Assembly: GCA_943735955.1 (NCBI GenBank)
Contig: CALSEQ010000043.1
Coordinates: 191,001 to 255,000 of the forward strand
Source of the DNA: Piscicola geometra
Taxonomy: Eukaryota > Annelida > Clitellata > Hirudinida > Piscicolidae
Direction of reading: 5' to 3'
Length of the DNA stretch: 64,000 bases
The first letter of the stretch is position 1. Each line of letters opens with the position of its first letter. The notes under the pieces are model-generated. The model was not told where the DNA came from. It ran no database searches and saw only the letters and a program-made list of their open reading frames with translations. A program made the position numbers and the translations under genes. Positions 48,801 through 63,500 of the stretch are shown here, in pieces.

Positions 48801-51800
48801 GTCAACCCGGGCAAAAACCCCACAGGCTAACATAGAGTGTAGGATCAGTCACTGCCCCTGGATGCCTCTAATAGGCCGCTGATCCTTACTCCCACCCACA
48901 CACATGAGACAGTCCGAGGCCAATACGGCGCCAATTTTTTTACTTCTTTATCTTTACTACCCATGCACCCCCACACCAAATCCTTTTTACCCCCCAACCA
49001 AACCTACAGGCAAATGGTTGTCCTCACTGTCTCACCCTAATCCCAACCCCACACACATGGACAGCGCGAAAGATTCATGGTGGATACACCGAACACCCCC
49101 ACTGTTGTCACACAGCGATTTGTCACTTTTTCTGAAAGTTTCATTTCGATCGATAGGTGCCTCACCACTCTGTTGATAGCCTAGACGGCTGCTTTCTCTG
49201 TTTCCCTCGCCGGAAATTTTCCCTACTCTAGGGGATTTTTCCTACGAGAACTCTGGTGCTTTTCAGAAAAATCGTTTTCTGAACATCTCAGTATAGGATC
49301 AGAGAAGAGCTTAAGAGCGTGTCGAAACTCTGTGAGTGAGCGGATCCAAACGGTCCGGCGCCCAAAAAATTCAACCGGCAATGGCCGCAAGGTTCTTTGC
49401 TCAGTACTTCGAGGATACCGGACAAAGTGGAACAGACCTTGCTTTATGTCAACCCGGGCTAAAACCCCACAGGCTAACATAGAGTGTAGGATCAGTCACT
49501 GCCCCTGGATGCCTCTAATAGGCCGCTGATCCTTACTCCCACCCACACACATGAGACAGTCCGAGGCCAATACGGCGCCAATTTTTTTACTTCTTTATCT
49601 TTACTACCCATGCACCCCCACACCAAATCCTTTTTACCCCCCAACCAAACCTACAGGCAAATGGTTGTCCTCACTGTCTCACCCTAATCCCAACCCCACA
49701 CACATGGACAGCGCGAAAGATTCATGGTGGATACACCGAACACCCCCACTGTTGTCACACAGCGATTTGTCACTTTTTCTGAAAGTTTCATTTCGATCGA
49801 TAGGTGCCTCACCACTCTGTTGATAGCCTAGACGGCTGCTTTCTCTGTTTCCCTCGCCGGAAATTTTCCCTACTCTAGGGGATTTTTCCTACGAGAACTC
49901 TGGTGCTTTTCAGAAAAATCGTTTTCTGAACATCTCAGTATAGGATCAGAGAAGAGCTTAAGAGCCCGTCGAAACTCTGTGAGTGAGCGGATCCAAACGG
50001 TCCGGCGCCAAAAAAGTCCAACCGGCAATGGCCGCAAGGTTCTTTGCTCAGTACTTCGAGGATACCGGACAAAGTGGAACAGACCTTGCTCTATGTCAAC
50101 CCGGGCTAAAACCCCACAAGCTTGCATAGAGTGTAGGATCAGTCACTGCCCCTGGATGCCTCTAATAGGCCGCTGATCCTTACTCCCACCCACACACATG
50201 AGACAGTCCGAGGCCAATACGGCGCCAATTTTTTTACTTCTTTATCTTTACTCCCCATGCACCCCCACACCAAATCCTTTTTACCCCACAACCAAACCTA
50301 CAGGCAAATGGTTGTCCTCACTGTCTCACCCTAATCCCAACATCACACACATGGACAGCGCGAAAGATCCATGGAGGATACACCGAACACCCCCACTGTT
50401 GTCACACAGCGATTTGTCACTTTCTCTGAAAGTTTCATTTCGATCGATAGGTGCCTCACCACTCTGTTGATAGCCTAGACGGCTGCTTTCTCTGTTTCCC
50501 TCGCCGGAAATTTTCCCTACTCTAGGGGATTTTTCCTACGAGAACTCTGGTGCTTTTCAGAGAGTTTGTTTTCTGAACACCTCAGTATAGGATCAGAAAA
50601 GAGCTTAAGAGCCCGTCGAAACTCTGTAAGTGAGCGGATCCAAACGGCCCGGCGGCCAAAAAGTCCAGCCGGCAATGGCCGCAAGGTTCTTTGCTCAGTT
50701 CTTCGAGGATACTGACAAAGTGGAACAGACCTTGCTCTATGTCAACCTGGGCTAAAACCCCACAGGCTTACATAGAGTGTAGGATCAGTCACTGCCCCTG
50801 GATGCCTCTAATAGGCCGCTGATCCTTACTCCCACCCACACACATGAGACAGTCCGAGGCCAATACGGCGCCAATTTTTTTACTTCTTTATCTTTACTCC
50901 CCATGCACCCCCACACCAAATCCTTTTTACCCCACAACCAAACCTACAGGCAAATGGTTGTCCTCACTGTCTCACCCTAATCCCAACCCCACACACATGG
51001 ACAGCGCGAAAGATCCATGGAGGATACACCGAACACCCCCACTGTTGTCACACAGCGATTTGTCACTTTCTCTGAAAGTTTCATTTCGATCGACAGGTGC
51101 CTCACCACTCTGTTGGTAGCCTAGACGGCTGCTTTTTCTGTTTCCCTCGCCGGAAATTTTCCCTACTCTTGGGGATTTTTCCTACGAGAACTCTGGTGCT
51201 TTTCAGAAAATTTGTTTTCTGAACACCTCAGTATAGGATCAGAGAAGAGCTTGAGAGCCCGTCGAAACTCTGTGAGTGAGCGGATCCAAACGGTCCGGTC
51301 CTCAAAAAGTACAACTGGCAATGGCCGCAAGGTTCTTTGCTCAGTACTTCGAGGATACCGGACAAAGTGGAACAGACCTTGCTCTATGTCATCCCGGGCT
51401 AAAACCCCACAGGCTTGCATAGAGTGTAGGATCGGTCACTGCCCCTGGATGCCTATGATAGGCCGCTGATCCTTACTCCCACCCAAACACATGAGACAGT
51501 TCGAGGCCAACACGGCGCCAATTTTTTTACTTCTTTATTTTTACTCCCCATGTACCCCCACACCAAATCCTTTTTACCCCCCAACCAAACCTATAGGCAA
51601 ATGGTTGTCCTCACTGTCTCACCCTAATCCCAACCCCACACACATGGACAGCGCGAAAGATCCATGGAGGATACACCGAACACCCCCACTGTTGTCACAC
51701 AGCGATTTGTCACTTTCTCTGAAAGTTTCATTTCGATCGATAGGTGCCTCACCACTCTGTTGATAGCCTAGACGGCTGCTTTCTCTGTTTCCCTCGCCGG

Positions 51801-54800
51801 AAATTTTCCCTACTCTAGGGGATTTTTCCTACGAGAACTCTGGTGCTTTTCAGAGAGTTTGTTTTCTGAACACCTCAGTATAGGATCAGAGAAGAGCTTA
51901 AGAGCTCGTCGAAACTCTGTAAGTGAGCAGATCCAAACGGCCCGGCGGCCAAAAAGTCCAACCGGCAATGGCCGCAAGGTTCTTTGCTCAGTACTTCGAG
52001 GATACTGACAAAGTGGAACAGACCTTGCTCTATGTCAACCTGGGCTAAAACCCCACAGGCTTACATAGAGTGTAGGATCAGTCACTGCCCCTGGATGCCT
52101 CTAATAGGCCGCTGATCCTTACTCCCACCCACACACAGGAGACAGTCCGAGGCCAATACGGCGCCAATTTTTTTACTTCTTTATCTTTACTCCCCATGCA
52201 CCCCCACACCAAATCCTTTTTACCCCACAACCAAACCTACAGGCAAATGGTTGTCCTCACTGTCTCACCCTAATCCCAACCCCACACACATGGACAGCGC
52301 GAAAGATCCATGGAGGATACACCGAACACCCCCACTGTTGTCACACAGCGATTTGTCACTTTCTCTGAAAGTTTCATTTCGATCGACAGGTGCCTCACCA
52401 CTCTGTTGGTAGCCTAGACGGCTGCTTTTTCTGTTTCCCTCGCCGGAAATTTTCCCTACTCTTGGGGATTTTTCCTACGAGAACTCTGGTGCTTTTCAGA
52501 AAATTTGTTTTCTGAACACCTCAGTATAGGATCAGAGAAGAGCTTGAGAGCCCGTCGAAACTCTGTGAGTGAGCGGATCCAAACGGTCCGGTCCTCAAAA
52601 AGTACAACCGGCAATGGCCGCAAGGTTCTTTGCTCAGTACTTCGAGGATACCGGACAAAGTGGAACAGACCTTGCTCTATGTCATCCCGGGCTAAAACCC
52701 CACAGGCTTGCATAGAGTGTAGGATCGGTCACTGCCCCTGGATGCCTATGATAGGCCTCTGATCCTTACTCCCACCCAAACACATGAGACAGTTCGAGGC
52801 CAACACGGCGCCAATTTTTTTACTTCTTTATTTTTACTCCCCATGCACCCCCACACCAAATCCTTTTTACCCCCCAACCAAACCTACAGGCAAATGGTTG
52901 TCCTCACTGTCTCACCCTAATCCCAAGCCCACACACATGGACAGCGCGAAAGATCCATGGAGGATACACCGTTGTCACACAGCGATTTGTCACTATCTCT
53001 GAAAGTTTCATTTCGATCGACAGGTGCCTCACCACTCTGTTGGTAGCCTAGACGGCTGCTTTTTCTGTTTCCCTCGCCGGAAATTTTCCCTACTCTTGGG
53101 GATTTTTCCTACGAGAACTCTGGTGCTTTTCAGAAAATTTGTTTTCTGACCACCTCAGTATAGGATCAGAGAAGAGCTTGAGAGCCCGTCGAAACTCTGT
53201 GAGTGAGCGGATCCAAACGGTCCGGTCCTCAAAAAGTACAACCGGCAATGGCCGCAAGGTTCTTTGCTCAGTACTTCGAGGATACCGGACAAAGTGGAAC
53301 CGACCTTGCTCTATGTCATCCCGGGCTAAAACCCCCCAGGCTTGCATAGAGTGTAGGATCGGTCACTGCCCCTGGATGCCTATGATAGGCCGCTGATCCT
53401 TACTCCCACCCAAACACATGAGACAGTTCGAGGCCAACACGGCGCCAATTTTTTTACTTCTTTATTTTTACTCCCCATGCACCCCCACACCAAATCCTTT
53501 TTACCCCCCAACCAAACCTACAGGCAAATGGTTGTCCTCACTGTCTCACCCTAATCCCAACCCCACACACATGGACAGCGCGAAAGATCCATGGAGGATA
53601 CACCGAACACCCCCACTGTTGTCACACAGCGATTTGTCACTTTCTCTGAAAGTTTCATTTCGATCGATAGGTGCCTCACCACTCTGTTGATAGCCTAGAC
53701 GGCTGCTTACTCTGTTTCCCTCGCCGAAAATTTTCCCTACTCTAGGGGATTTTTCCTACGAGAACTCTGGTGCTTTTCAGAAAATTTGTTTTCTGAACAC
53801 CTCAGTATAGGATCAGAAAAGAGCTTAAGAGCCCGTCGAAACTCTGTGAGTGAGCGGATCCAAACGGTCCGGCGCCAAAAAAGTCCAACCGGCAATGGCC
53901 GCAAGGTTCTTTGCTCAGTACTTCGAGGATACCGGACAAAGTGGAACAGACCTTGCTTTATGTCAACCCGGGCTAAAACCCCACAGGCTAACATAGAGTG
54001 TAGGATCAGTCACTGCCCCTGGATGCCTCTAATAGGCCGCTGATCCTTATTCCCACCCACACACATGAGACAGTCCGAGGCCAATACGGCGCCAATTTTT
54101 TTACTTCTTTATCTTTACTACCCATGCACCCCCACACCAAATCCTTTTTATCCCCCAACCAAACCTACAGGCAAATGGTTGTCCTCACTGTCTCACCCTA
54201 ATCCCAACCCCACACACATGGACAGCGCGAAAGATTCATGGTAGATACACCGAACACCCCCACTGTTGTCACACAGCGATTTGTCACTTTTTCTGAAAGT
54301 TTCATTTCGATCGATAGGTGCCTCACCACTCTGTTGATAGCCTAGACGGCTGCTTTCTCTGTTTCCCTCGCCGGAAATTTTCCCTACTCTAGGGGATTTT
54401 TCCTACGAGAACTCTGGTGCTTTTCAGAGAGTTTGTTTTCTGAACACCTCAGTATAGGATCAGAGAAGAGCTTAAGAGCCCGTCGAAACTCTGTAAGTGA
54501 GCGGATCCAGACGGTCCGGCGGCCAAAAAGTCCAACCGGCAATGGCCGCAAGGTTCTTTGCTCAGTACTTCGAGGATACTGACAAAGTGGAACAGACCTT
54601 GCTCTATGCCAACCTGGGCTAAAACCCCACAGGCTTACATAGAGTTTAGGATCAGTCACTGCCCCTGGATGCCTCTAATAGGCCGCTGATCCTTACTCCC
54701 ACCCACACACATGAGACAGTCCGAGGCCAATACGGCGCCAATTTTTTTACTTCTTTATCTTTACTCCCCATGCACCCCCACACCAAATCCTTTTTACCCC

Positions 54801-55576
54801 ACAACCAAACCTACAGGCAAATGGTTGTCCTCACTGTCTCACCCTAATCCCAACATCACACACATGGACAGCGCGAAAGATTCATGGAGGATACACCGAA
54901 CACCCCCACTGTTGTCACACAGCGATTTGTCACTTTCTCTGAAAGTTTCATTTCGATCGATAGGTGCCTCACCACTCTGTTGATAGCCTAGACGGCTGCT
55001 TTCTCTGTTTCCCTCGCCGGAAATTTTCCCTACTCTAGGGGATTTTTCCTACGAGAACTCTGGTGCTTTTCAGAGAGTTTGTTTTCTGAACACCTCAGTA
55101 TAGGATCAGAGAAGAGCTTAAGAGCCCGTCGAAACTCTGTAAGTGAGCGGATCCAAACGGCCCGGCGGCCAAAAAGTCCAACCGGCAATGGCCGCAAGGT
55201 TCTTTGCTCAGTACTTCGAGGATACTGACAAAGTGGAACAGACCTTGCTCTATGTCAACCTGGGCTAAAACCCCACAGGCTTACATAGAGTGTAGGATCA
55301 GTCACTGCCCCTGGATGCCTCTAATAGGCCGCTGATCCTTACTCCCACCCACACACATGAGACAGTCCGAGGCCAATACGGCGCCAATTTTTTTACTTCT
55401 TTATCTTTACTCCCCATGCACCCCCACACCAAATCCTTTTTACCCCACAACCAAACCTACAGGCAAATGGTTGTCCTCACTGTCTCACCCTAATCCCAAC
55501 ATCACACACATGGACAGCGCGAAAGATTCATGGAGGATACACCGAACACCCCCACTGTTGTCACACAGCGATTTGT
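45890..55576 (+). repeat. Mosaic block of interleaved subfamilies, monomers 72-86
   Basis: Subfamily E (monomers 72, 73, 80, 82, 83) has GGTCCTCAAAAAGTAC, TACTCTTGGGG, GAGCTTGAGAGC and GTCATCCCGGG. Subfamily D (79, 81, 85, 86) has CAGAGAGTTTG, CGGCGGCC and GATACTGACAAAG, which is one base short and makes these copies 646 bp. Subfamily F (74, 76, 77, 84) has GGCTAACATAG and GCCTCTAATAGG. The E and D types alternate at 79-82. Monomers 74 and 76 match at +1293 bp with ACACCCAACACC before each, and 76 and 77 share identical second halves. This is the most heterogeneous part of the window. Confidence 0.85.
52970..52971. other. Independent 13-bp deletion point (monomer 82)
   Basis: GGATACACC joins directly to GTTGTCACAC. 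The 13 missing bases overlap the 14 missing in monomers 62, 63 and 65, but the breakpoints differ. Monomer 82 also belongs to another subfamily (E), so this is a separate event at the same place. Monomer 82 is 634 bp. Confidence 0.92.
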
Positions 55577-57518
55577 CACTTTCTCTGAAAGTTTCATTTC
55601 GATCGATAGGTGCCTCACCACTCTGTTGATAGCCTAGACGGCTGCTTTCTCTGTTTCCCTCGCCGGAAATTTTTCCTACTCTAGGGGATTTTTCCTACGA
55701 GAACTCTGGTGCTTTTCAAAAAATTCGTTTTCTGAACACCTCAGTATAGGATCAGAGAAGAGCTTAAGAGCCCTATCGAAACTCTGTGAGTGAGCGGATC
55801 CAAACGGTCCGGCGCCCAAAAAGTCCAACCGGCAATGGCCGAAAGGTTTTTTGCTCAGTACTTCGAGGATACCGGACTAAGTGGAACAGACCTTGCTCTA
55901 TGTCAACCCGGGCTAAAACCACACAGACTTGCATAGAGTGTAGGATCGGTCACTGCCCCTGGATGCCTATGATAGGCCGCTGATCCTTACTCCCACCCAC
56001 ACACATGAGACAGTCCGAGGCCAATACGGCGCCAATTTTTTTACTTCTTTATCTTTACTCCCCATGCACCCTCACACCAAATCCTTTTTACCCCCCAACC
56101 AAACCTACAGGCAAATGGTTGTCCTCACTGTCTCACCCTAATCCCAACCTCACACACATGGACAGCGCGAAAGATCCATGGAGGATACACCGAACACCCC
56201 CACTGTTGTCACACAGCGATTTGTCACTTTCTCTGAAAGTTTCATTTCGATCGATAGGTGCCTCACCACTCTGTTGATAGCCTAGACGGCTGCTTTCTCT
56301 GTTTTCCTCGCCGGAAATTTTCCCTACTCTAGGGGATATTTCCTACGAGAACTCTGGTGCTTTTCAGAAAATTTGTTTTCTGAACACCTCAGTAAAGGAT
56401 CAGAGAAGAGCTTAAGAGCCCGTCGAAACTCTGTGAGTGAGCGGATCCAAACGGTCCGGCGCCCAAAAAGTCCAACCGGCAATGGCCGCAAGGTTTTTTG
56501 CTCAGTACTTCGAGGATACCGGACTAAGTGGAACAGACCTTGCTCTATGACAACCCGGGCTAAAACCACACAGACTTGCATAGAGTGTAGGATCGGTCAC
56601 TGCCTCTGGATGCCTATGATATGCCGCTGATCCTTACTCCCACCCACACACATGAGACAGTCCGAGGCCAATACGGCGTCAATTTTTTTGCTTCTTTATC
56701 TTTACTCCCCATGCACCCCCACACCAAATCTTTTTTACCCCCCAACCAAACCTACAGGCAAATGGTTGTCCTCACTGTCTCACCCTAATCCCAACCCCAC
56801 ACACATGGACAGCGCGAAAGATCCATGGAGGATACACCGAACACCCCCACTGTTGTCACACAGCGATTTGTCACTTTCTCTGAAAGTTTCATTTCGATCG
56901 ATAGGTGCCTCACCACTCTGTTGATAGCCTAGACGGCTGCTTTCTCTGTTTCCCTCGCCGGAAATTTTCCCTACTCTAGGGGATTTTTCCTACGAGAACT
57001 CTGGTGCTTTTCAGAGAGTTTGTTTTCTGAACACCTCAGTATAGGATCAGAGAAGAGCTTAAGAGCCCGTCGAAACTCTGTAAGTGAGCGGATCCAAACG
57101 GCCCGGCGGCCAAAAAGTCCAACCGGCAATGGCCGCAAGGTTCTTTGCTCAGTACTTCGAGGATACCGGACAAAGTGGAACAGACCTTGCTCTATGTAAA
57201 CCTGGGCTAAAACCCCACAGGCTTGCATAGAGTGTAGGATCGGTCACTGCCCCTGGATGCCTATGATAGGCCGCTGATCCTTACTCCCACCCACACACAT
57301 GAGACAGTCCGAGGCCAATACAGCGCCAATTTTTTTACTTCTTTATCTTTACTCCCCATGCACCCCCACACCAAATCCTTTTTACCCCCCAACCAAACCT
57401 ACAGGCAAATGGTTGTCCTCACTGTCTCACCCTAATCCCAACCCCACACACATAGACAGCGCGAAAGATCCATGGAGGATACACCGAAAACCCCCACTGT
57501 TGTCACACAGCGATTTGT
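55577..57518 (+). repeat. Transition block, monomers 87-89
   Basis: Monomers 87 and 88 introduce GGTTTTTTGC, GGACTAAGTGG and CACACAGACTTG, the hallmarks of the trimer domain to the right. Monomer 87 is 648 bp because CCCTATCG replaces CCCGTCG near 55772. Monomer 89 combines a subfamily-D first half (CAGAGAGTTTG, CGGCCCGGCGGCC) with the C-type second half (CAATACAGCGCC, CACATAGACAG, CCGAAAACCCC) seen in monomers 93 and 96, so it looks like a recombinant. Confidence 0.85.
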
Positions 57519-60500
57519 CACTTTCTCTGAAAGTTTCATTTCGATCGATAGGTGCCTCACCACTCTGTTGATAGCCTAGACGGCTGCTTTCTCTGTTTCC
57601 CTCGCCGAAAGTTTTCCCTACTCTAGAGGATTTTTCCTACGAGAACTCTGGTGCTTTTCAGAAAATTTGTTTTCTGAACACCTCAGTATAGGATCAGAGA
57701 AGAGCTTAAGAGCCCGTCGAAACTCTGTGAGTGAGCGGATCCAAACGGCCCGGCGCCCAAAAAGTCCAACCGGCAATGGCCGCAAGGTTTTTTGCTCAGT
57801 ACTTCGAGGATACCGGACTAAGTGGAACAGACCTTGCTCTATGTCAACCCGGGCTAAAACCACACAGACTTGCATAGAGTGTAGGATCGGTCACTGCCCC
57901 TTGATGCCTATGATATGCCGCTGATCCTTACTCCCACCCACACACATGAGACAGTCCGAGGCCAATACGGCTTCAATTTTTTTACTTCTTTATTTTTACT
58001 CCCCATGCACCCCCACACCAAATCCTTTTTACCCCCAAACCAAACCTACAGGCAAATGGTTGTCCTCACTGTCTCACCCTAATCCCAACCCCACACACAT
58101 GGACAGCGCGAAAGATCCATGGAGGATAAACCGAACACCCCCACTGTTGTCACACAGCGATTTGTCACTTCCTTTGAAAGTTTCATTTCGATCGATAGGT
58201 GCCTCACCACTCTGTTGATAGCCTAGACGGATGCTTTCTCTGTTTCCCTCGCCGGAAATTTTCCCTACTCTAGGGGATTTTTCCTACGAGAACTCTGGTG
58301 CTTTTCAGAAAATTTGTTTTCTGAACACCTCAGTATAGGATCAGAGAAGAGCTTAAGAGCCCGTCGAAACTCTGTGAGTGAGCGGATCCAAACGGCCCGG
58401 CGCCCAAAAAGTCCAACCGGCAATGGCCGCAAGGTTTTTTGCTCAGTACTTCGAGGATACCGGACTAAGTGGAACAGACCTTGCTCTATGTCAACCCGGG
58501 CTAAAACCACACAGACTTGCATAGAGTGTAGGATCGGTCACTGCCCCTGGATGCCTATGATATGCCGCTGATCCTTAGTCCCACCCACACACATGAGACA
58601 GTCCGAGGCCAATACGGCGCCAATTTTTTTACTTCTTTATCTTTACTCCCCATGCACCCTCACACCAAATCCTTTTTACCCCCCAACCAAACCTACAAGC
58701 AAATGGTTGTCTTCACTGTCTCACCCTAATCCCAGCCCCACACACATGGACAGCGCGAAAGATCCATGGAGGATAAACCGAACACCCCCACTGTTGTCAC
58801 ACAGCGATTTGTCACTTCCTTTGAAAGTTTCATTTCGATCGATAGGTGCCTCACCACTCTGTTGATAGCCTAGACGGATGCTTTCTCTGTTTCCCTCGCC
58901 GGAAATTTTCCCTACTCTAGGGGATTTTTCCTACGAGAACTCTGGTGCTTTTCAGAAAATTTGTTTTCTGAACACCTCAGTATAGGATCAGAGAAGAGCT
59001 TAAGAGCCCGTCGAAACTCTGTGAGTGAGCGGATCCAAACGGCCCGGCGCCCAAAAAGTCCAACCGGCAATGGCCGCAAGGTTTTTTGCTCAGTACTTCG
59101 AGGATACCGGACTAAGTGGAACAGACCTTGCTCTATGTCAACCCGGGCTAAAACCACACAGACTTGCATAGAGTGTAGGATCGGTCACTGCCCCTGGATG
59201 CCTATGATATGCCGCTGATCCTTAGTCCCACCCACACACATGAGACAGTCCGAGGCCAATACGGCGCCAATTTTTTTACTTCTTTATCTTTACTCCCCAT
59301 GCACCCTCACACCAAATCCTTTTTACCCCCCAACCAAACCTACAAGCAAATGGTTGTCTTCACTGTCTCACCCTAATCCCAACCCCACACACATGGACAG
59401 CGCGAAAGATCCATGGAGGATACACCGAACACCCCCACTGTTGTCACACAGCGATTTGTCACTTTCTCTGAAAGTTTCATTTCGATCGATAGGTATTTCA
59501 CCACTCTGTTGATAGCCTAGACGGCTGCTTTCTCTGTTTCCCTCGCCGGAAATTTTCCCTACTCTAGGGGATTTTTCCTACGAGAACTCTGGTGCTTTTC
59601 AGAAAATTTGTTTTCTGAACACCTCAGTATAGGATCAGAACAGAGCTTAAGAGCCAGTCGAAACTCTGTGAGTGAGCGGATCCAAACGGCCCGGCGCCCA
59701 AAAAGTCCAACCGGCAATGGCCGCAAGGTTCTTTGCTCAGTACTTCGAGGATACCGGACTAAGTGGAACAGACCTTGCTCTATGTCAACCCGGGCTAAAA
59801 CCACACAGACTTGCATAGAGTGTAGGATCGGTCACTGCCCCTTGATGCCTATGATATGCCGCTGATCCTTACTCCCACCCACACACATGAGACAGTCCGA
59901 GGCCAATACAGCGCCAATTTTTTTACTTCTTTATCTTTACTCCCCATGCACCCCCACACCAAATCCTTTTTACCCCCCAACCAAACCTACAGGCAAATGG
60001 TTGTCCTCACTGTCTCACCCTAATCCCAACCCCACACACATAGACAGCGCGAAAGATCCATGGAGGATACACCGAAAACCCCCACTGTTGTCACACAGCG
60101 ATTTGTCACTTTCTCTGAAAGTTTCATTTCGATCGATAGGTGCCTCACCACTCTGTTGATAGCCTAGACGGCTGCTTTCTCTGTTTCCCTCGCCGAAAGT
60201 TTTCCCTACTCTAGAGGATTTTTCCTACGAGAACTCTGGTGCTTTTCAGAAAATTTGTTTTCTGAACACCTCAGTATAGGATCAGAGAAGAGCTTAAGAG
60301 CCCGTCGAAACTCTGTGAGTGAGCGGATCCAAACGGCCCGGCGCCCAAAAAGTCCAACCGGCAATGGCCGCAAGGTTTTTTGCTCAGTACTTCGAGGATA
60401 CCGGACTAAGTGGAACAGACCTTGCTCTATGTCAACCCGGGCTAAAACCACACAGACTTGCATAGAGTGTAGGATCGGTCACTGCCCCTTGATGCCTATG

Positions 60501-63500
60501 ATATGCCGCTGATCCTTACTCCCACCCACACACATGAGACAGTCCGAGGCCAATACGGCTTCAATTTTTTTACTTCTTTATCTTTACTCCCCATGCACCC
60601 CCACACCAAATCCTTTTTACCCTCAAACCAAACCTACAGGCAAATGGTTGTCCTCACTCTCTCACCCTAATCCCAACCCCACACACATGGACAGCGCGAA
60701 AGATCCATGGAGGATAAACCGAACACCCCCACTGTTGTCACACAGCGATTTGTCACTTCCTTTGAAAGTTTCATTTCGATCGATAGGTGCCTCACCACTC
60801 TGTTGATAGCCTAGACGGATGCTTTCTCTGTTTCCCTCGCCGGAAATTTTCCCTACTCTAGGGGATTTTTCCTACGAGAACTCTGGTGCTTTTCAGAAAA
60901 TTTGTTTTCTGAACACCTCAGTATAGGATCAGAGAAGAGCTTAAGAGCCCGTCGAAACTCTGTGAGTGAGCGGATCCAAACGGCCCGGCGCCCAAAAAGT
61001 CCAACCGGCAATGGCCGCAAGGTTTTTTGCTCAGTACTTCGAGGATACCGGACTAAGTGGAACAGACCTTGCTCTATGTCAACCCGGGCTAAAACCACAC
61101 AGACTTGCATAGAGTGTAGGATCGGTCACTGCCCCTGGATGCCTATGATATGCCGCTGATCCTTAGTCCCACCCACACACATGAGACAGTCCGAGGCCAA
61201 TACGGCGCCAATTTTTTTACTTCTTTATCTTTACTCCCCATGCACCCTCACACCAAATCCTTTTTACCCCCCAACCAAACCTACAAGCAAATGGTTGTCT
61301 TCACTGTCTCACCCTAATCCCAACCCCACACACATGGACAGCGCGAAAGATCCATGGAGGATACACCGAACACCCCCACTGTTGTCACACAGCGATTTGT
61401 CACTTTCTCTGAAAGTTTCATTTCGATCGATAGGTATTTCACCACTCTGTTGATAGCCTAGACGGCTGCTTTCTCTGTTTCCCTCGCCGGAAATTTTCCC
61501 TACTCTAGGGGATTTTTCCTACGAGAACTCTGGTGCTTTTCAGAAAATTTGTTTTCTGAACACCTCAGTATAGGATCAGAACAGAGCTTAAGAGCCAGTC
61601 GAAACTCTGTGAGTGAGCGGATCCAAACGGCCCGGCGCCCAAAAAGTCCAACCGGCAATGGCCGCAAGGTTCTTTGCTCAGTACTTCGAGGATACCGGAC
61701 TAAGTGGAACAGACCTTGCTCTATGTCAACCCGGGCTAAAACCACACAGACTTGCATAGAGTGTAGGATCGGTCACTGCCCCTTGATGCCTATGATATGC
61801 CGCTGATCCTTACTCCCACCCACACACATGAGACAGTCCGAGGCCAATACAGCGCCAATTTTTTTACTTCTTTATCTTTACTCCCCATGCACCCCCACAC
61901 CAAATCCTTTTTACCCCCCAACCAAACCTACAGGCAAATGGTTGTCCTCACTGTCTCACCCTAATCCCAACCCCACACACATAGACAGCGCGAAAGATCC
62001 ATGGAGGATACACCGAAAACCCCCACTGTTGTCACACAGCGATTTGTCACTTTCTCTGAAAGTTTCATTTCGATCGATAGGTGCCTCACCACTCTGTTGA
62101 TAGCCTAGACGGCTGCTTTCTCTGTTTCCCTCGCCGAAAGTTTTCCCTACTCTAGAGGATTTTTCCTACGAGAACTCTGGTGCTTTTCAGAAAATTTGTT
62201 TTCTGAACACCTCAGTATAGGATCAGAGAAGAGCTTAAGAGCCCGTCGAAACTCTGTGAGTGAGCGGATCCAAACGGCCCGGCGCCCAAAAAGTCAAACC
62301 GGCAATGGCCGCAAGGTTTTTTGCTCAGTACTTCGAGGATACCGGACTAAGTGGAACAGACCTTGCTCTATGTCAACCCGGGCTAAAACCACACAGACTT
62401 GCATAGAGTGTAGGATCGGTCACTGCCCCTTGATGCCTATGATATGCCGCTGATCCTTACTCCCACCCACACACATGAGACAGTCCGAGGCCAATACGGC
62501 TTCAATTTTTTTACTTCTTTATCTTTACTCCCCATGCACCCCCACACCAAATCCTTTTTACCCTCAAACCAAACCTACAGGCAAATGGTTGTCCTCACTC
62601 TCTCACCCTAATCCCAACCCCACACACATGGACAGCGCGAAAGATCCATGGAGGATAAACCGAACACCCCCACTGTTGTCACACAGCGATTTGTCACTTC
62701 CTTTGAAAGTTTCATTTCGATCGATAGGTGCCTCACCACTCTGTTGATAGCCTAGACGGATGCTTTCTCTGTTTCCCTCGCCGGAAATTTTCCCTACTCT
62801 AGGGGATTTTTCCTACGAGAACTCTGGTGCTTTTCAGAAAATTTGTTTTCTGAACACCTCAGTATAGGATCAGAGAAGAGCTTAAGAGCCCGTCGAAACT
62901 CTGTGAGTGAGCGGATCCAAACGGCCCGGCGCCCAAAAAGTCCAACCGGCAATGGCCGCAAGGTTCTTTGCTCAGTACTTCGAGGATACCGGACTAAGTG
63001 GAACAGACCTTGCTCTATGTCAACCCGGGCTAAAACCACACAGACTTGCATAGAGTGTAGGATCGGTCACTGCCCCTGGATGCCTATGATATGCCGCTGA
63101 TCCTTAGTCCCACCCACACACATGAGACAGTCCGAGGCCAATACGGCGCCAATTTTTTTACTTCTTTATCTTTACTCCCCATGCACCCTCACACCAAATC
63201 CTTTTTACCCCCCAACCAAACCTACAAGCAAATGGTTGTCTTCACTGTCTCACCCTAATCCCAACCCCACACACATGGACAGCGCGAAAGATCCATGGAG
63301 GATACACCGAACACCCCCACTGTTGTCACACAGCGATTTGTCACTTTCTCTGAAAGTTTCATTTCGATCGATAGGTATTTCACCACTCTGTTGATAGCCT
63401 AGACGGCTGCTTTCTCTGTTTCCCTCGCCGGAAATTTTCCCTACTCTAGGGGATTTTTCCTACGAGAACTCTGGTGCTTTTCAGAAAATTTGTTTTCTGA

